Shown one piece after another: positions 27,569 to 37,700 of a stretch of 64,000 bases of DNA; the stretch's first letter is position 1; each line of letters begins with the position of its first letter. The notes below the pieces were generated by a model that did no database searches, had not been told where the DNA came from, and was given only the letters and a program-made list of their open reading frames with translations. The position numbers were made by a program, and so were the translations under genes. Source of the stretch: Undibacterium parvum (GTDB lineage: Bacteria; Pseudomonadota; Gammaproteobacteria; Burkholderiales; Burkholderiaceae_D); the NCBI RefSeq assembly GCF_003955735.1, contig NZ_CP034464.1, forward strand, positions 4,216,001 to 4,280,000, written 5' to 3'.

Positions 27569-28816
27569 ATGGCAATTATCGAAGTAAAAGTACCCCAGTT
27601 ATCTGAATCCGTCGCAGAAGCGACCTTGCTGACCTGGCATAAAAAAATTGGCGAGGCTGTGACTCGCGATGAAAATCTGGTCGATGTAGAGACTGATAAA
27701 GTCGTTATGGAATTGCCAGCGCCGGTAGATGGCGTGATTACCCAAATCATCAAGGGCGATGGCAGTTTGGTCGTCGCGGGTGAAGTGATCGCAATGTTGG
27801 ATACCGATGCGTCTGCAAAAGTGAGCCCGATTCAAGTCTCGGCAGTGCCTGCAGCAACTGCAGCTGCCGCCGTTGATACCGGTGCAAAATCTTCTGCTGG
27901 TGTTGCAATGCCAGCGGCCGCTAAAATTTTGGCTGAAAATAATCTGGCAGCGAGCGCTGTTGATGGTTCGGGCAAAGATGGTCGTGTTACTAAGGGCGAC
28001 GCTTTAGCCGCTGTTTCTGCTAAAGCTGCAGTGCCTGTAGTAGCGCCGGTGGCAGTGGTTGCTGCTAAGCCAGCTCTGCAACAAGTTGCGGCGCCTGCAG
28101 CACCAAAATTGGGTGATCGTCCAGAAGAGCGCGTGCCTATGAGCCGTCTGCGTGCACGTATTGCAGAGCGCCTGGTGCAATCACAATCGACTAACGCGAT
28201 TTTGACGACCTTCAATGAAGTCAATATGCAGCCAGTAATCGATTTGCGTAACAAGTACAAAGATAAATTTGAAAAAGAGCATGGCGTTAAGCTTGGCTTT
28301 ATGTCCTTCTTTGTGAAAGCTGCGGTAGCTGCACTTAAGAAATATCCAGTGATCAATGCTTCTGTTGATGGTAATGATATTGTCTACCACGGTTATTTTG
28401 ACATTGGTATCGCGGTCGGTTCACCACGTGGTTTGGTAGTGCCTATTCTGCGTAATGCGGATCAAATGTCGATCGCCGATATCGAGAAGAAAATCGGTGA
28501 ATTCGGTGCCAAGGCAAAAGATGGTAAATTGACTTTAGATGATTTGACCGGAGGTACTTTCTCCATTTCCAATGGTGGTACTTTCGGTTCTATGTTGTCG
28601 ACGCCAATTATCAATCCTCCTCAGTCAGCGATCTTGGGTGTGCATGCAACCAAAGACCGCGCGGTTGTTGAGAATGGCCAAATCGTGGTGCGTCCTATGA
28701 ACTATCTGGCGATGTCTTACGATCACCGTATCATTGATGGTCGCGAAGCTGTCTTGGGTCTGGTAGCGATGAAGGAAGCGCTGGAAGATCCAGCCCGTCT
28801 TTTGTTAGATTTATAA
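27569..28816 (+). CDS. odhB: Dihydrolipoyl succinyltransferase (E2 of 2-oxoglutarate dehydrogenase)
   Basis: A 415-residue E2 core. The lipoyl domain spans residues 1-77 with the lipoylated Lys at K44 (ETDKVVME). An Ala/Pro-rich linker leads to the E1/E3-binding domain (about 114-155, [11 protein letters not shown] and DGRVTKGD). A second Ala/Pro linker precedes the catalytic domain, which ends with SYDHRIIDG, catalytic His H386. A single lipoyl domain is normal for the succinyl enzyme. Confidence 0.97.
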   Translation: MAIIEVKVPQLSESVAEATLLTWHKKIGEAVTRDENLVDVETDKVVMELPAPVDGVITQIIKGDGSLVVAGEVIAMLDTDASAKVSPIQVSAVPAATAAAAVDTGAKSSAGVAMPAAAKILAENNLAASAVDGSGKDGRVTKGDALAAVSAKAAVPVVAPVAVVAAKPALQQVAAPAAPKLGDRPEERVPMSRLRARIAERLVQSQSTNAILTTFNEVNMQPVIDLRNKYKDKFEKEHGVKLGFMSFFVKAAVAALKKYPVINASVDGNDIVYHGYFDIGIAVGSPRGLVVPILRNADQMSIADIEKKIGEFGAKAKDGKLTLDDLTGGTFSISNGGTFGSMLSTPIINPPQSAILGVHATKDRAVVENGQIVVRPMNYLAMSYDHRIIDGREAVLGLVAMKEALEDPARLLLDL

Positions 28817-28828
28817 AATCCATACACT

Positions 28829-29167
28829 ATGAATCTCGCTGACGAAATCAAACGTCTGCATGAATTGCATCAGTCAGGCGCCCTGACTGATGCAGAATTC
28901 GCGCAAGCCAAGACCAAACTCTTGCAGGATGCTCCATCGTCGGCCGCTCCAAATTTTGTTGATGGAGACAATTCGCTGAATCAGTTGAATCGTTTCCGCC
29001 GATCGAAAAATGATCAGTGGCTGGGCGGGATTTGTGGCGGGCTCGGTAAATTGACGGGCCTGGAATCTTGGGTCTGGCGTTTGTTGTTCGTCACTTTCAG
29101 TTTCTATTTTGGGTTTGGCTTAGTTGCCTATATTCTTGCTTGGATTTTTGTTCCAGAAGAAGACTAA
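28829..29167 (+). CDS. SHOCT-PspC domain membrane protein
   Basis: A 112-residue two-part protein. Residues 1-34 (EIKRLHELHQSGALTDAEFAQAKTKLL) are a SHOCT-type short helical motif. After a polar linker, residues 58-112 form a PspC domain: FRRSKNDQWLGGICGGLGKLTGLESWVWRLLFV followed by a membrane segment and ILAWIFVPEE. PspC domains are linked to envelope-stress and membrane regulation. It lies 12 bp after odhB and 62 bp before lpdA on the same strand, so it is cotranscribed with the 2-oxoglutarate dehydrogenase genes. Why it is there is unknown. Confidence 0.88.
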   Translation: MNLADEIKRLHELHQSGALTDAEFAQAKTKLLQDAPSSAAPNFVDGDNSLNQLNRFRRSKNDQWLGGICGGLGKLTGLESWVWRLLFVTFSFYFGFGLVAYILAWIFVPEED

Positions 29168-29229
29168 AAATAAGTAACAGGTGCTGTCGGTAAGAGATGT
29201 ATTAAAACCAGATTAAGTTGGGAATATCC

Positions 29230-30657
29230 ATGAGTAAACAATTTGATGTCGTCGTGATCGGCGGCGGTCCAGGCGGCTATATTGCTGCTATTCGCGCAGC
29301 GCAATTAGGCTTTTCAGTCGCTTGCGTGGACGCCTGGAGTAATGATAAAGGTGGCCCGGCATTGGGTGGCACCTGTACTAACGTCGGTTGCATACCGTCT
29401 AAGGCATTGCTGCAATCATCCGAACACTTTGAGCATGCTGGTCACGCCTTTGCTGACCACGGTATCAAGGTCAAGGGGCTGGAGCTCGATGTCGCCCAGA
29501 TGCTGGCGCGTAAAAACACCATCGTTAAACAGAATAATGACGGTATCGTCTACCTGTTTAAAAAGAATAAAGTCACTTTTTTCCATGGTCTCGCTTCCTT
29601 TGTGCAGGCTGTCGACGGTCTTTACAGCATCAAAGTAGCGGGTAAGGCCGAAGAAAATATCTCTGGCAAACATATCGTGATTGCGACTGGATCAAATGCG
29701 CGTCCTTTGCCAGGTGCTGAGTTTGATGAAGACTTAATACTCTCCAATGATGGCGCACTGACTATCGCTGCCGTGCCTAAGCGCTTGGGTGTGATTGGGG
29801 CCGGTGTCATCGGTCTGGAGATGGGTAGCGTATGGCGTCGCTGCGGTGCGGAAGTCACCGTACTGGAAGCTTTGCCGACTTTCCTCGGTGCAGTCGATGA
29901 GCAGATCGCCAAAGAAGCGAACAAACTTTTCGTCAAACAAGGCTTGTCGATTAATTTGGGCGTTAAAATCGGCGACATCGTCAAAGGTAAAAAAGACGTT
30001 ACTGTCAACTATACCGATGACAAAGGCGCTGCACAAAAAGCCGTATTTGATAAACTCATTATCTCCATTGGCCGCACGCCTAACACCAACGGCCTCAATG
30101 CCGAAGCGGTGGGCTTGCAACTTGATGAGCGTGGCTTTATCGCGGTGGATGCTGATTGCAAAACTAATTTGACCAATGTGTGGGCGGTGGGTGACGTGGT
30201 TCGTGGCCCTATGTTGGCGCATAAGGCAGAAGAAGAGGGCGTTGCAGTGGCTGAGCGTATCGCCGGTCAGCACGGTCATGTTAACTTCAATACTATCCCT
30301 TGGGTGATTTACACTTCACCTGAAATTGCCTGGGTTGGTCGTACTGAGCAACAACTGAAGGCCGATGGCGTAGCCTATAAAGCGGGTACTTTCCCATTTA
30401 TGGCCAATGGTCGCGCCCGTGCTTTGGGTGACACATCGGGCATGGTAAAGTTTTTGGCTGACGCTACTACCGATGAGATTTTGGGTGTGCATATCGTTGG
30501 CCCTATGGCTTCCGAACTGATCTCTGAAGCGGTGGTTGCGATGGAGTTCCGCGCTTCTGCCGAAGATATCGCACGCATCTGTCATGCGCATCCTTCCTTG
30601 TCGGAAGCGACTAAAGAAGCTGCCTTGGCGGTCGATAAGCGTTCTTTGAATTTCTAA
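29230..30657 (+). CDS. lpdA: Dihydrolipoyl dehydrogenase (E3)
   Basis: A 475-residue flavoprotein disulfide reductase reoxidising the E2 lipoyl group with NAD. FAD motif [10 protein letters not shown] at residues 11-20; redox pair C49/C54 in [18 protein letters not shown] motif [14 protein letters not shown]-terminal HAHPSLSEA with the active-site His. ATG 29230 is preferred to an upstream TTG. It is probably the E3 of this operon and may also serve pyruvate dehydrogenase or glycine cleavage. Confidence 0.96.
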   Translation: MSKQFDVVVIGGGPGGYIAAIRAAQLGFSVACVDAWSNDKGGPALGGTCTNVGCIPSKALLQSSEHFEHAGHAFADHGIKVKGLELDVAQMLARKNTIVKQNNDGIVYLFKKNKVTFFHGLASFVQAVDGLYSIKVAGKAEENISGKHIVIATGSNARPLPGAEFDEDLILSNDGALTIAAVPKRLGVIGAGVIGLEMGSVWRRCGAEVTVLEALPTFLGAVDEQIAKEANKLFVKQGLSINLGVKIGDIVKGKKDVTVNYTDDKGAAQKAVFDKLIISIGRTPNTNGLNAEAVGLQLDERGFIAVDADCKTNLTNVWAVGDVVRGPMLAHKAEEEGVAVAERIAGQHGHVNFNTIPWVIYTSPEIAWVGRTEQQLKADGVAYKAGTFPFMANGRARALGDTSGMVKFLADATTDEILGVHIVGPMASELISEAVVAMEFRASAEDIARICHAHPSLSEATKEAALAVDKRSLNF

Positions 30658-30681
30658 AAAATTAGAAATTTTCGGTTCTGT

Positions 30682-30716
30682 GCCGCTGGTGAGAAATCAT
30701 CAGCGGCTTTTGTTTA
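30682..30716 (+). terminator. Rho-independent terminator after lpdA
   Basis: GCCGCTGgTGA pairs with TCAtCAGCGGC (one G-T wobble), followed by TTTTGTTT. It lies 25 bp after the lpdA stop, before zapE. Confidence 0.88.
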
Positions 30717-30743
30717 ACTTGTTATCCTTTTTTCTTAGTGCAC

Positions 30744-31841
30744 ATGAATGTCACCGAGTTTTACCATGATGCATTGACCACGCGCGGCTTTCAAGCCGAT
30801 GCGGCGCAACAGTTTGCAGTGGCGCGTCTTCAGCAAGCCTACGATGAGTGGGTACTGTATAAATCCAAACGCTCGAATAAATTCACTCGTATCATCACGC
30901 GGCCGGATGTGCCGCGCGGCGTGTACATGTGGGGTGGGGTCGGGCGCGGCAAATCCTTCTTGATGGATAGTTTTTATTCTGTGGTGCCTGTGGTGCGCAA
31001 GGGCAGGCTGCACTTTCACGAATTTATGCGGGCGGTGCATCGTCAGTTGGATGAATTAAAAGGCGTGGCTGATCCTCTCGATGAAGTGGCGCGCCGCATC
31101 GCCAAGAAATACCGTTTGATCTGTTTTGATGAATTTCATGTTTCTGACGTGGCAGATGCCATGCTTTTATATAATTTGTTGAATGCTCTATTCGAAAATG
31201 GTGTGTCGTTTGTCATGACTTCGAATTATCAGCCCGATACCCTGTATCCGGATGGTTTGCATAGAGACCGGATGCTGCCAACAATTGCCTTGCTCAAGAC
31301 AAAATTAGATGTGATCAATGTCGATTCGGGCAATGACTATCGTAAGCGTGCTTTGGAACAGGTGCAGGCTTATCTGACGCCGCTGTGCGCTGCCACCGAT
31401 CAAAGCCTACGTGAGGCCTTTGTGCGTATCGCAGAAACCAGTGATGAAGACGGGCATGTGAATATTGAAGGGCGCGAACTGAAAGCTTTGCGTCGTGCCG
31501 GTAGTGTGATTTGGTTTGATTTCGCCACTCTATGCGGCGGTCCACGTTCGCAAAACGACTACCTCGAAATCGCCAGTCGTTTTCATACGGTCATACTGTC
31601 TTCTATACCAGCCATGTCGGCAGCGATGTCTTCTGAGGCGCGCCGTTTCACGTGGTTGATTGATGTATTTTATGATAATAAAGTAAAATTAATCATGTCA
31701 GCCGAAGTGACTCCTGAAGAACTATATACCGCAGGTACTTTGTCGAATGAATTTCATCGCACCGTGTCACGGATCATAGAAATGCAGTCACGTGAATACA
31801 TGGATGCCGATCAACGCGACCTAAGTGCGGGTATTGTCTAG
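30744..31841 (+). CDS. zapE: Cell division protein ZapE (AFG1-like ATPase)
   Basis: A 365-residue AFG1/LACE1-family P-loop ATPase. Walker A is GGVGRGKSFLMDSF, Walker B is LICFDEFHVSDVADAM, and SNYQPDTLYPDGLHRDRMLP is a strong family signature. ZapE associates with the division ring and destabilises FtsZ polymers in an ATP-dependent way in E. coli. The ATG at 30744 is preferred to a GTG six bases upstream. It follows the lpdA terminator, so it probably has its own promoter. Confidence 0.94.
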   Translation: MNVTEFYHDALTTRGFQADAAQQFAVARLQQAYDEWVLYKSKRSNKFTRIITRPDVPRGVYMWGGVGRGKSFLMDSFYSVVPVVRKGRLHFHEFMRAVHRQLDELKGVADPLDEVARRIAKKYRLICFDEFHVSDVADAMLLYNLLNALFENGVSFVMTSNYQPDTLYPDGLHRDRMLPTIALLKTKLDVINVDSGNDYRKRALEQVQAYLTPLCAATDQSLREAFVRIAETSDEDGHVNIEGRELKALRRAGSVIWFDFATLCGGPRSQNDYLEIASRFHTVILSSIPAMSAAMSSEARRFTWLIDVFYDNKVKLIMSAEVTPEELYTAGTLSNEFHRTVSRIIEMQSREYMDADQRDLSAGIV

Positions 31842-31921
31842 CTCGCGGCTAAGCATAGAACCGAACTAAACCTATAATGTTGGACTAGCGCTGCAGTAAA
31901 GCATAAAACCCAAGGATACGA

Positions 31922-32353
31922 ATGAACAAGACTTACCAATGGCATGGCGTGAACACGGTACTGGTGTTGCTAGCGCTAAGCACAGGATTTATTTGCCAGA
32001 GTCTGCAGGCGCAAGAGGATAAAATTGAGCTTGCCGTCTTGCAAAAGAAAATAGCCGAATTGGATGTGCGCTTTGCCACCACCAGCATACAAACCGGAGT
32101 GCAGGCTGAGCTTGCGCTCAATGAGTCTGAGATTGGGCAAGAGCAATTGCGCCTCTGGTACTTGCAAGCGGAAAATGATTGCTATGATAAGTTTTTTGTC
32201 ACTTCCTGCATTAATGATAGCAAGTTACTGCGTCGCAAACTGTTTGCAGTACTTCAACGTATCTCGGTAGAAGCCAAGGCATTTCAACGCAAAGAGCATA
32301 TCGATCAAATTGATGCTGATTTGCAAATAAAAAATACCCCTGTAGCTCAATAA
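31922..32353 (+). CDS. Exported helical protein with a Cys pair, unknown function
   Basis: A 143-residue protein with a Sec signal peptide (hydrophobic TVLVLLALSTGFICQSL, cut near LQA|QE at about residue 30). The mature part is strongly helical and heptad-like. A motif E-x-DCYDKFFVTSCIND-x-K holds two Cys ten residues apart, likely a periplasmic disulfide in a helical hairpin; I recall similar CY-x-x-F-x-x-x-x-C proteins in Burkholderiales annotated only as hypothetical. It is followed at once by the second MITE-like element. Confidence 0.7.
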   Translation: MNKTYQWHGVNTVLVLLALSTGFICQSLQAQEDKIELAVLQKKIAELDVRFATTSIQTGVQAELALNESEIGQEQLRLWYLQAENDCYDKFFVTSCINDSKLLRRKLFAVLQRISVEAKAFQRKEHIDQIDADLQIKNTPVAQ

Positions 32354-32381
32354 ATACCCTGTAAATCCTTATTATTAGGGA

Positions 32382-32485
32382 TAGGACTTACGCAAAATTG
32401 TTCCAGCTAGGCGTACCGTCGAAGACAGTACTTTAGTATGGCAAGACGGAGACCACGACGCTGGGGCGGTTTTGCGTAAGTCCTA
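32382..32485 (+). mobile_element. 104-bp MITE-like element, copy 2
   Basis: Same length and ends as copy 1 (TAGGACTTACGCAAAA and its reverse complement), opposite orientation, about 94% identical. It is flanked by a perfect 5-bp direct repeat AGGGA at 32377-32381 and 32486-32490, a different target from copy 1, so each copy moved independently. In the internal stem, CCGCC/GGCGG of copy 1 is CCGTC/GACGG here, a paired change that keeps base pairing. Confidence 0.87.
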
Positions 32486-32497
32486 AGGGAGTATGCC

Positions 32498-32552
32498 TAA
32501 AAATGAGGGTATTCGCGCATATCCGCTGTGCGCATGCTCATAATACCCCCTC
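32498..32552 (-). terminator. Long hairpin downstream of the aminotransferase
   Basis: On the minus strand GAGGGGGTATT pairs with AATACCCTC across a long partly paired loop, followed by ATTTTTAG. It lies just after the aminotransferase stop codon, so it is the likely terminator for upp-aminotransferase. Confidence 0.55.
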
Positions 32553-32564
32553 TGAGTATCTTAC

Positions 32565-33731
32565 TTAAATCGCCTGTAAGCGTTGCAATGCGTTTTCTAA
32601 AGTGGCATCTTGTTTCGCAAAGCAAAATCTGACTATGCCGCTTTCATGGCCTTGATGATAGAAAGCAGAAACAGGAATCGCCGCCACACCGATCTCGCGC
32701 GTGAGCCACTGTGCGAACTCACTTTCTGATTTTTGCGAGATTGCCGAATAATCGACGCATTGAAAATACGTGCCATGAGTCGGCAGTAGTTTAAAGCGCG
32801 AATTTTCTAAACCGGCACGAAACTTATCACGTTTTTTTTGATAAAAATCTGCCAATTCCAGGTAAGGCTGAGGCGCAGCCATGTAGCGTGCCAGTCCCAA
32901 TTGCATGGGCGTATTGACGGTAAAGACATTGAATTGATGAACTTTACGAAATTCTGTCATCAGTGCGCGCGGTGCCGCCACAAAGCCAACTTTCCATCCT
33001 GTGACATGGTAAGTCTTACCAAAGCTGGAAATGATGTAGGAGCGTGCCGCCAACTCCGGATAGCGTGCCAGCGATTCATGGCGCTGCCCATCAAACACCA
33101 TATGTTCATACACCTCGTCTGAGGCGATCAGCAGTTGGGTATGTTGAACGATGCGAGTGAGCGCCGCAATATCACTTTCCTGCAACACAAAACCAGTGGG
33201 ATTATGCGGCGAGTTGAGCAGCAATAGCCGGGTCTTGGGGCTGATTGCCGCGGCCAGTTGATCCCAGTCTATGCTGTAGCCGTTCGCTCCTAACTGCATC
33301 GAGACAAACACCGGCACACCACCTGCCAGTTTGATCGCCGGAACATAACTGTCGTAAGCCGGTTCAATCACAATCACTTCATCGCCAGGATGGACGCAGG
33401 CCAGCAAAATGCTCATGATCGCCTGGGTCGCACCGGCGGTGACGGTGATCTCATGATCGGCATCGTAAAGATGGCCGTAGAGCTGTTGTATTTTGGTCGA
33501 GATGGCGCTGCGTAATGCGGGCACACCAGCCATAGGCGGGTATTGATTATGGCCCTCTTGCATCGCCAGCGTGACGGCATCGATGAGTAGCGGATCGCAA
33601 TTAAAATCAGGGAAGCCCTGACCTAAATTGACGGCGCCGGTCTCTGCCGCCAGCGCTGACATCACTGAAAAAACGGTAGTCCCAACTTCTGGTAACTTCG
33701 ATTTCATTTGCAACAGCTCTGGTTTATTCAT
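32565..33731 (-). CDS. Methionine-type aminotransferase (class I/II PLP, YbdL-like)
   Basis: A 388-residue fold-type I aminotransferase from the ATG at 33731; a longer frame would overlap upp. It starts SKLPEVGTTVFSVMSALAAE and has the NLGQGFPDF segment typical of YbdL/methionine aminotransferase. The PLP lysine lies in SSFGKTYHVTGWKVG; NSPHNPTG and SDEVYEHMVFDG are cofactor motifs. It probably transaminates 4-methylthio-2-oxobutanoate to methionine or acts on aromatic acids. It lies 20 bp after upp and is likely cotranscribed with it. Confidence 0.88.
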   Translation of the reverse strand: MNKPELLQMKSKLPEVGTTVFSVMSALAAETGAVNLGQGFPDFNCDPLLIDAVTLAMQEGHNQYPPMAGVPALRSAISTKIQQLYGHLYDADHEITVTAGATQAIMSILLACVHPGDEVIVIEPAYDSYVPAIKLAGGVPVFVSMQLGANGYSIDWDQLAAAISPKTRLLLLNSPHNPTGFVLQESDIAALTRIVQHTQLLIASDEVYEHMVFDGQRHESLARYPELAARSYIISSFGKTYHVTGWKVGFVAAPRALMTEFRKVHQFNVFTVNTPMQLGLARYMAAPQPYLELADFYQKKRDKFRAGLENSRFKLLPTHGTYFQCVDYSAISQKSESEFAQWLTREIGVAAIPVSAFYHQGHESGIVRFCFAKQDATLENALQRLQAI

Positions 33732-33750
33732 GTTAAAAGTACGTAAAAAT

Positions 33751-34383
33751 TTATTTGGTACCAAATAGACGGTCGCCCGCATCGCCCAGGCCTGGGACAA
33801 TATAGCCATGCTCGTTCAGGCATTGGTCTATCGATGCCGTCAGGATAGAGACATCGGGATGAGCCGCTTGCATGACCTTGATACCTTCGGGCGCGGCCAG
33901 TAGACAAACAAATTTTATGCTGACCGCACCGCGTAATTTGAGGCGAGATATTGCAGCAGCAGCAGAGTTGCCGGTAGCGAGCATAGGGTCGACCACGATG
34001 ACCAGGCGATCAGCGATATCTTCCGGTACTTTAAAATAATACTCAACTGGTTCTAAAGTTTCGGGATCACGGTATAGCCCGATATGTCCAACGCGCGCGT
34101 TTGGCAGCAGATCGAGCATGCCATCGAGTATCCCATTGCCGGCCCGTAAAATAGAAATCACGCAGAGTTTTTTCCCGCTAATCGCCGGCGCGTCAATAGT
34201 CGCTACCGGCGTTTCTATCTGTATGTTTTCTAAAGGTAAATCGCGTGTCACTTCATACGCCAGCATCTGGCTGATTTCCCGCAACAGGCGGCGGAAATTG
34301 TCGGTAGTCGTCTCTTTGCTACGCATTAGCGTGAGCTTGTGCTGCATGAGGGGATGTCTGATTTCGATAACAGGCTCTGACAA
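33751..34383 (-). CDS. upp: Uracil phosphoribosyltransferase
   Basis: A 210-residue salvage enzyme making UMP from uracil and [21 protein letters not shown] is the typical opening; the PRPP loop is [15 protein letters not shown]; the uracil-binding C-terminus is [17 protein letters not shown]. Length and ends match the family. It is the first gene of a two-gene minus-strand unit and is divergent from the giant coiled-coil gene. Confidence 0.96.
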   Translation of the reverse strand: MSEPVIEIRHPLMQHKLTLMRSKETTTDNFRRLLREISQMLAYEVTRDLPLENIQIETPVATIDAPAISGKKLCVISILRAGNGILDGMLDLLPNARVGHIGLYRDPETLEPVEYYFKVPEDIADRLVIVVDPMLATGNSAAAAISRLKLRGAVSIKFVCLLAAPEGIKVMQAAHPDVSILTASIDQCLNEHGYIVPGLGDAGDRLFGTK

Positions 34384-34707
34384 GATAATTCTCCAAAAAA
34401 CGTGATTAAATGCAAATTAAATACAAATGAAAGATGCGTGCCGTATTTTACGTTGCCCACTGTGAAAATGGTGCAAAGCCCTTGCGTTGCTGGGCACTTT
34501 ATGTGCTGGGCAGGCGCTTTGTTAGCACGAAATCTTGCGATTGTCTTGCTGTACGCGGCTTTTTACACTTCATAGCAAAGATATAAGGCCGTTTTCCTCT
34601 TCTTATCCAAAGATGCTTTGTTTGCCTATCATCGATAATTTAGTTTATGAGAGTCTAGCCAGATATTTGTACTGTTCGCTAGAGTCGCCATCAATCGGGG
34701 GTAGGAA
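34384..34707. other. Gap between upp and the coiled-coil gene
   Basis: This 324-bp divergent gap must hold promoters for both genes. I see AT-rich stretches but no convincing promoter pair, palindrome or small gene. A strong GGGGGTAGG ribosome site lies at its right edge before the coiled-coil start. Confidence 0.5.
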
Positions 34708-37700
34708 ATGGATGCAAACCAAACATTGTTAAATAGATTGTCTATGGGAGCCTATTCCATGGATGGTCGTCTCGATGCGGACGACGATGCTTCATTCTCG
34801 GACCCGCATTTAGAAACACATTCCCGGATTGATGTGAAAGGAATCCGCGAGGCCATCGCGCGAGTCGAGGCTGAGGCGCGAGCCACCGTGGCCTCAGAAA
34901 ACCGACTGCAAGCGGAAGCGCGTGCCAGAAGCCTGGCGCAGGAACGTGCTCAAACAGAAGTTGATGCGGCTAATCTGGCGCAAAAAAATCTGGAGTTGGA
35001 GCAAGCAGCGATACTCAGTAGTCGTACTCGTCTTGAAGCGGAACGTCAGTCTGGCGCGGTGAGCGAGGCGCGGATAGCGGCGGAAACTAGAGAAACTTCA
35101 GAATTTAATGAACGCATAAGACTGGAAAGCAAAGCGACAGAGCAGGCGGATCAACGCTTGTTGTTTGAACAAAAAAACAAAAATCTGGTGCTTGAGAAGT
35201 TGCGTGTTGAGAGTGAGGGTGCCGGTAAGGCGAAAGCGGCGGCAGTAAGTCTGGTGCAGGAGACGCAAGTTGCTCAGCAGTGGGCGGCAGAGCGCGCTGC
35301 GGCATCGCTGTCGGCCAGACACGAGGCACGTGAACGGGCGCGGGTTGATGCGCGCATCGCAGAATTGGCGCGCAATAGTGAGCGCAGAGACAAGGACGCG
35401 CGTGAAACTTCCGAGATGCTGGCCAAAGCGCGTAGTGAGGCGCAGCAGCTTAATCGTGAAAGAGAGCAAGCCGAAGCCTTGGCACTAGAGTGTGAAATTA
35501 ATCGCGCCCCAGTTGAGGTGAGAGCGCGCGAGGATGCCTTGGCGCGTGTTGCCGTAGAGCGAGAATATGAGGCGATTGCGCAAGCACGTGGTGACTCAGA
35601 GCGTAGAGCCCGTGAGGCGATACAGTTACGTATTCGTGCCGATGAGGATTTATTGTTGGCCGCCAGTAAGAGAGAGCAGGCTGAAACTGTCGCCGCCGCC
35701 GCTGCACAAGCGCGACGTGACGCGGAAGAAAAAATCCGCAGTGTCACCGAATCGCGCATACAGGCAGAACGAGAATTACATGCGAGCGCTTTAAAGCGCG
35801 TCGAATTTGAGCAATACGCGGACACGGATGCGAGGGCACGATTGCAGGCCGAGGCCAGCGCCACTGAAGAGGCGAGGCTACGCCGTCAGGCTGACCAAGA
35901 GGCTAGCGAGATTGCAAGGCAACTGGCGTTAGAGCATCAACGCGCCACACAAGTGGCTAAAGAAAGAGCTAGATTTGAACGCGAGGCGCTGCAATTAGCC
36001 CGAGATCAAGCCAATGCGGAGCAGCAGGCATTAACTGCGATTGCCTTTCAAGCTGAATCGCTGAGAAATGCCAACGCCGCTACTGAGCTCAAAACCAAGA
36101 ATGCGCTCGAGTTAGGCAAAGTCGAGAACTTGCGCGCGCAGGCTGAAAACAAAGCGGCGGTGGCGCTTGAGCTTAAGCTGGAAAAAGAAAAAGCCAAAGA
36201 GCTAGAAGCGCAGGAACGCCAGAAAACTGAACAAATTGAGGCCGAGTTACTTCAATTGCAGCAACAGGCAGAGCAAGCAAGCCGCATTGTTAGCGAAACC
36301 GTTTGCGTCGCCGAAAAAATAAAATTAGAAACAGCACTTGAACAATTACAAGTTCAAGAGCAGCTTGCACAAGTCGCGGTACAGAAAAGCGAAGAAGGAA
36401 ATGCGCTTTTACAGGTTCAGCAGCAAAGAGCAAGTGATGAAGTGAAGGCCCTGGCTTTAATTCAGGAGAAACTGGCGGCCGAGCGACGCCGTGCCGATGC
36501 GATCGCGCGCGTGCTTGGCGCGACCCAAGAAAAATTGGCCAGTGAGGAACGTGCAAAGGCCGAGGCTGAGTTAAGGCTCAAGCTTGAGCAAGAAGAGAAA
36601 GAAGTCTTGGATGCAAAGAGTGAAGCTGATAAACAGCATAGCTTGTCGCTAGAGACGACGCTCAATGCGCAAAAGTATTTTTTGCAGCAGACACAATTGC
36701 AAGCGGACATGCAAAAGAAGACAGCGACTTTGGCTTTATTGAAGGCGCGCCAGGTTGCGCAGATCGCTAAAGCAGAAAAAATTCGCATGAATGCCGAACG
36801 CGACGCAGCCTTGGCAAATCAAGAGAAACTTGAGGCTGAAAGAGACGCAGCGCAGAATATATTAGAGAAAACCACGCATGAACGCGAACTAACGACGGTA
36901 TTGCAAGCGCGGCAGCAGCAAGAAGCCGAAGCAAAAGAATTGCGTAATGCGCTCCTTGGTGCCGAGCATTTGCGGTTGGCGAAGATGACCGCCTTCACGC
37001 AGCTGCAACGTGAAACAGCCCTAGTTGCGCAGCAAAAAGCTGACGAAGCTACAGAGTTGATGCAAGTTCAGATTAAGCTGGCTGAGCAAGAACATAATGC
37101 AAGGGGCGTGATACAGACCAAGCTGGAAGCCGAAAAACAATTACTGAGTGAGGTAGCGGCGAAACTCGAAGCAGAAACGCTACAAAAGAATATTTGTGCA
37201 GAGCGTCTTGCGGCTGAACGTGAAGTTCGCCAATTGCTAGAAGAAAAATCGCAGGCCGAGCAAAACTTATTGGCGCAATGCAGAGAGAAGGCGAATGCGA
37301 CCCAGCTTGCAGTAAATGCCGCCCTAGCCCGCGTGACGATTGCCGAATCCCTGGCTAGCCTTGAGAAAAAAACAGCAGCCGTTCAACAGAGTGCCCTGAC
37401 GGCACTTGAGCAAGCCAGAGCAATAGAGCAAGAAAAATATGAGGCGATTGCCTTAACAGAAAAGACGTATCAAGAGAAATTGTCGCTGGAGCAGCAGGCT
37501 GCGGCAGAAGCGCAATCGCGTTTGCAAAGTGAATTAGCTTTGACCGCGATGACAAGCGAGCGTGTCGTTCTGGAGCAAAAAGCCAAAATAGATACTGATG
37601 AAAAATTGCTTGCCGAGAAGTCATTATTTGAAAAAGTAAAGAATTATGCGGAAATGCAGCATAGGGCCCATCAGTTGCTGTTGCAAAAGCAAGAAAAAGT

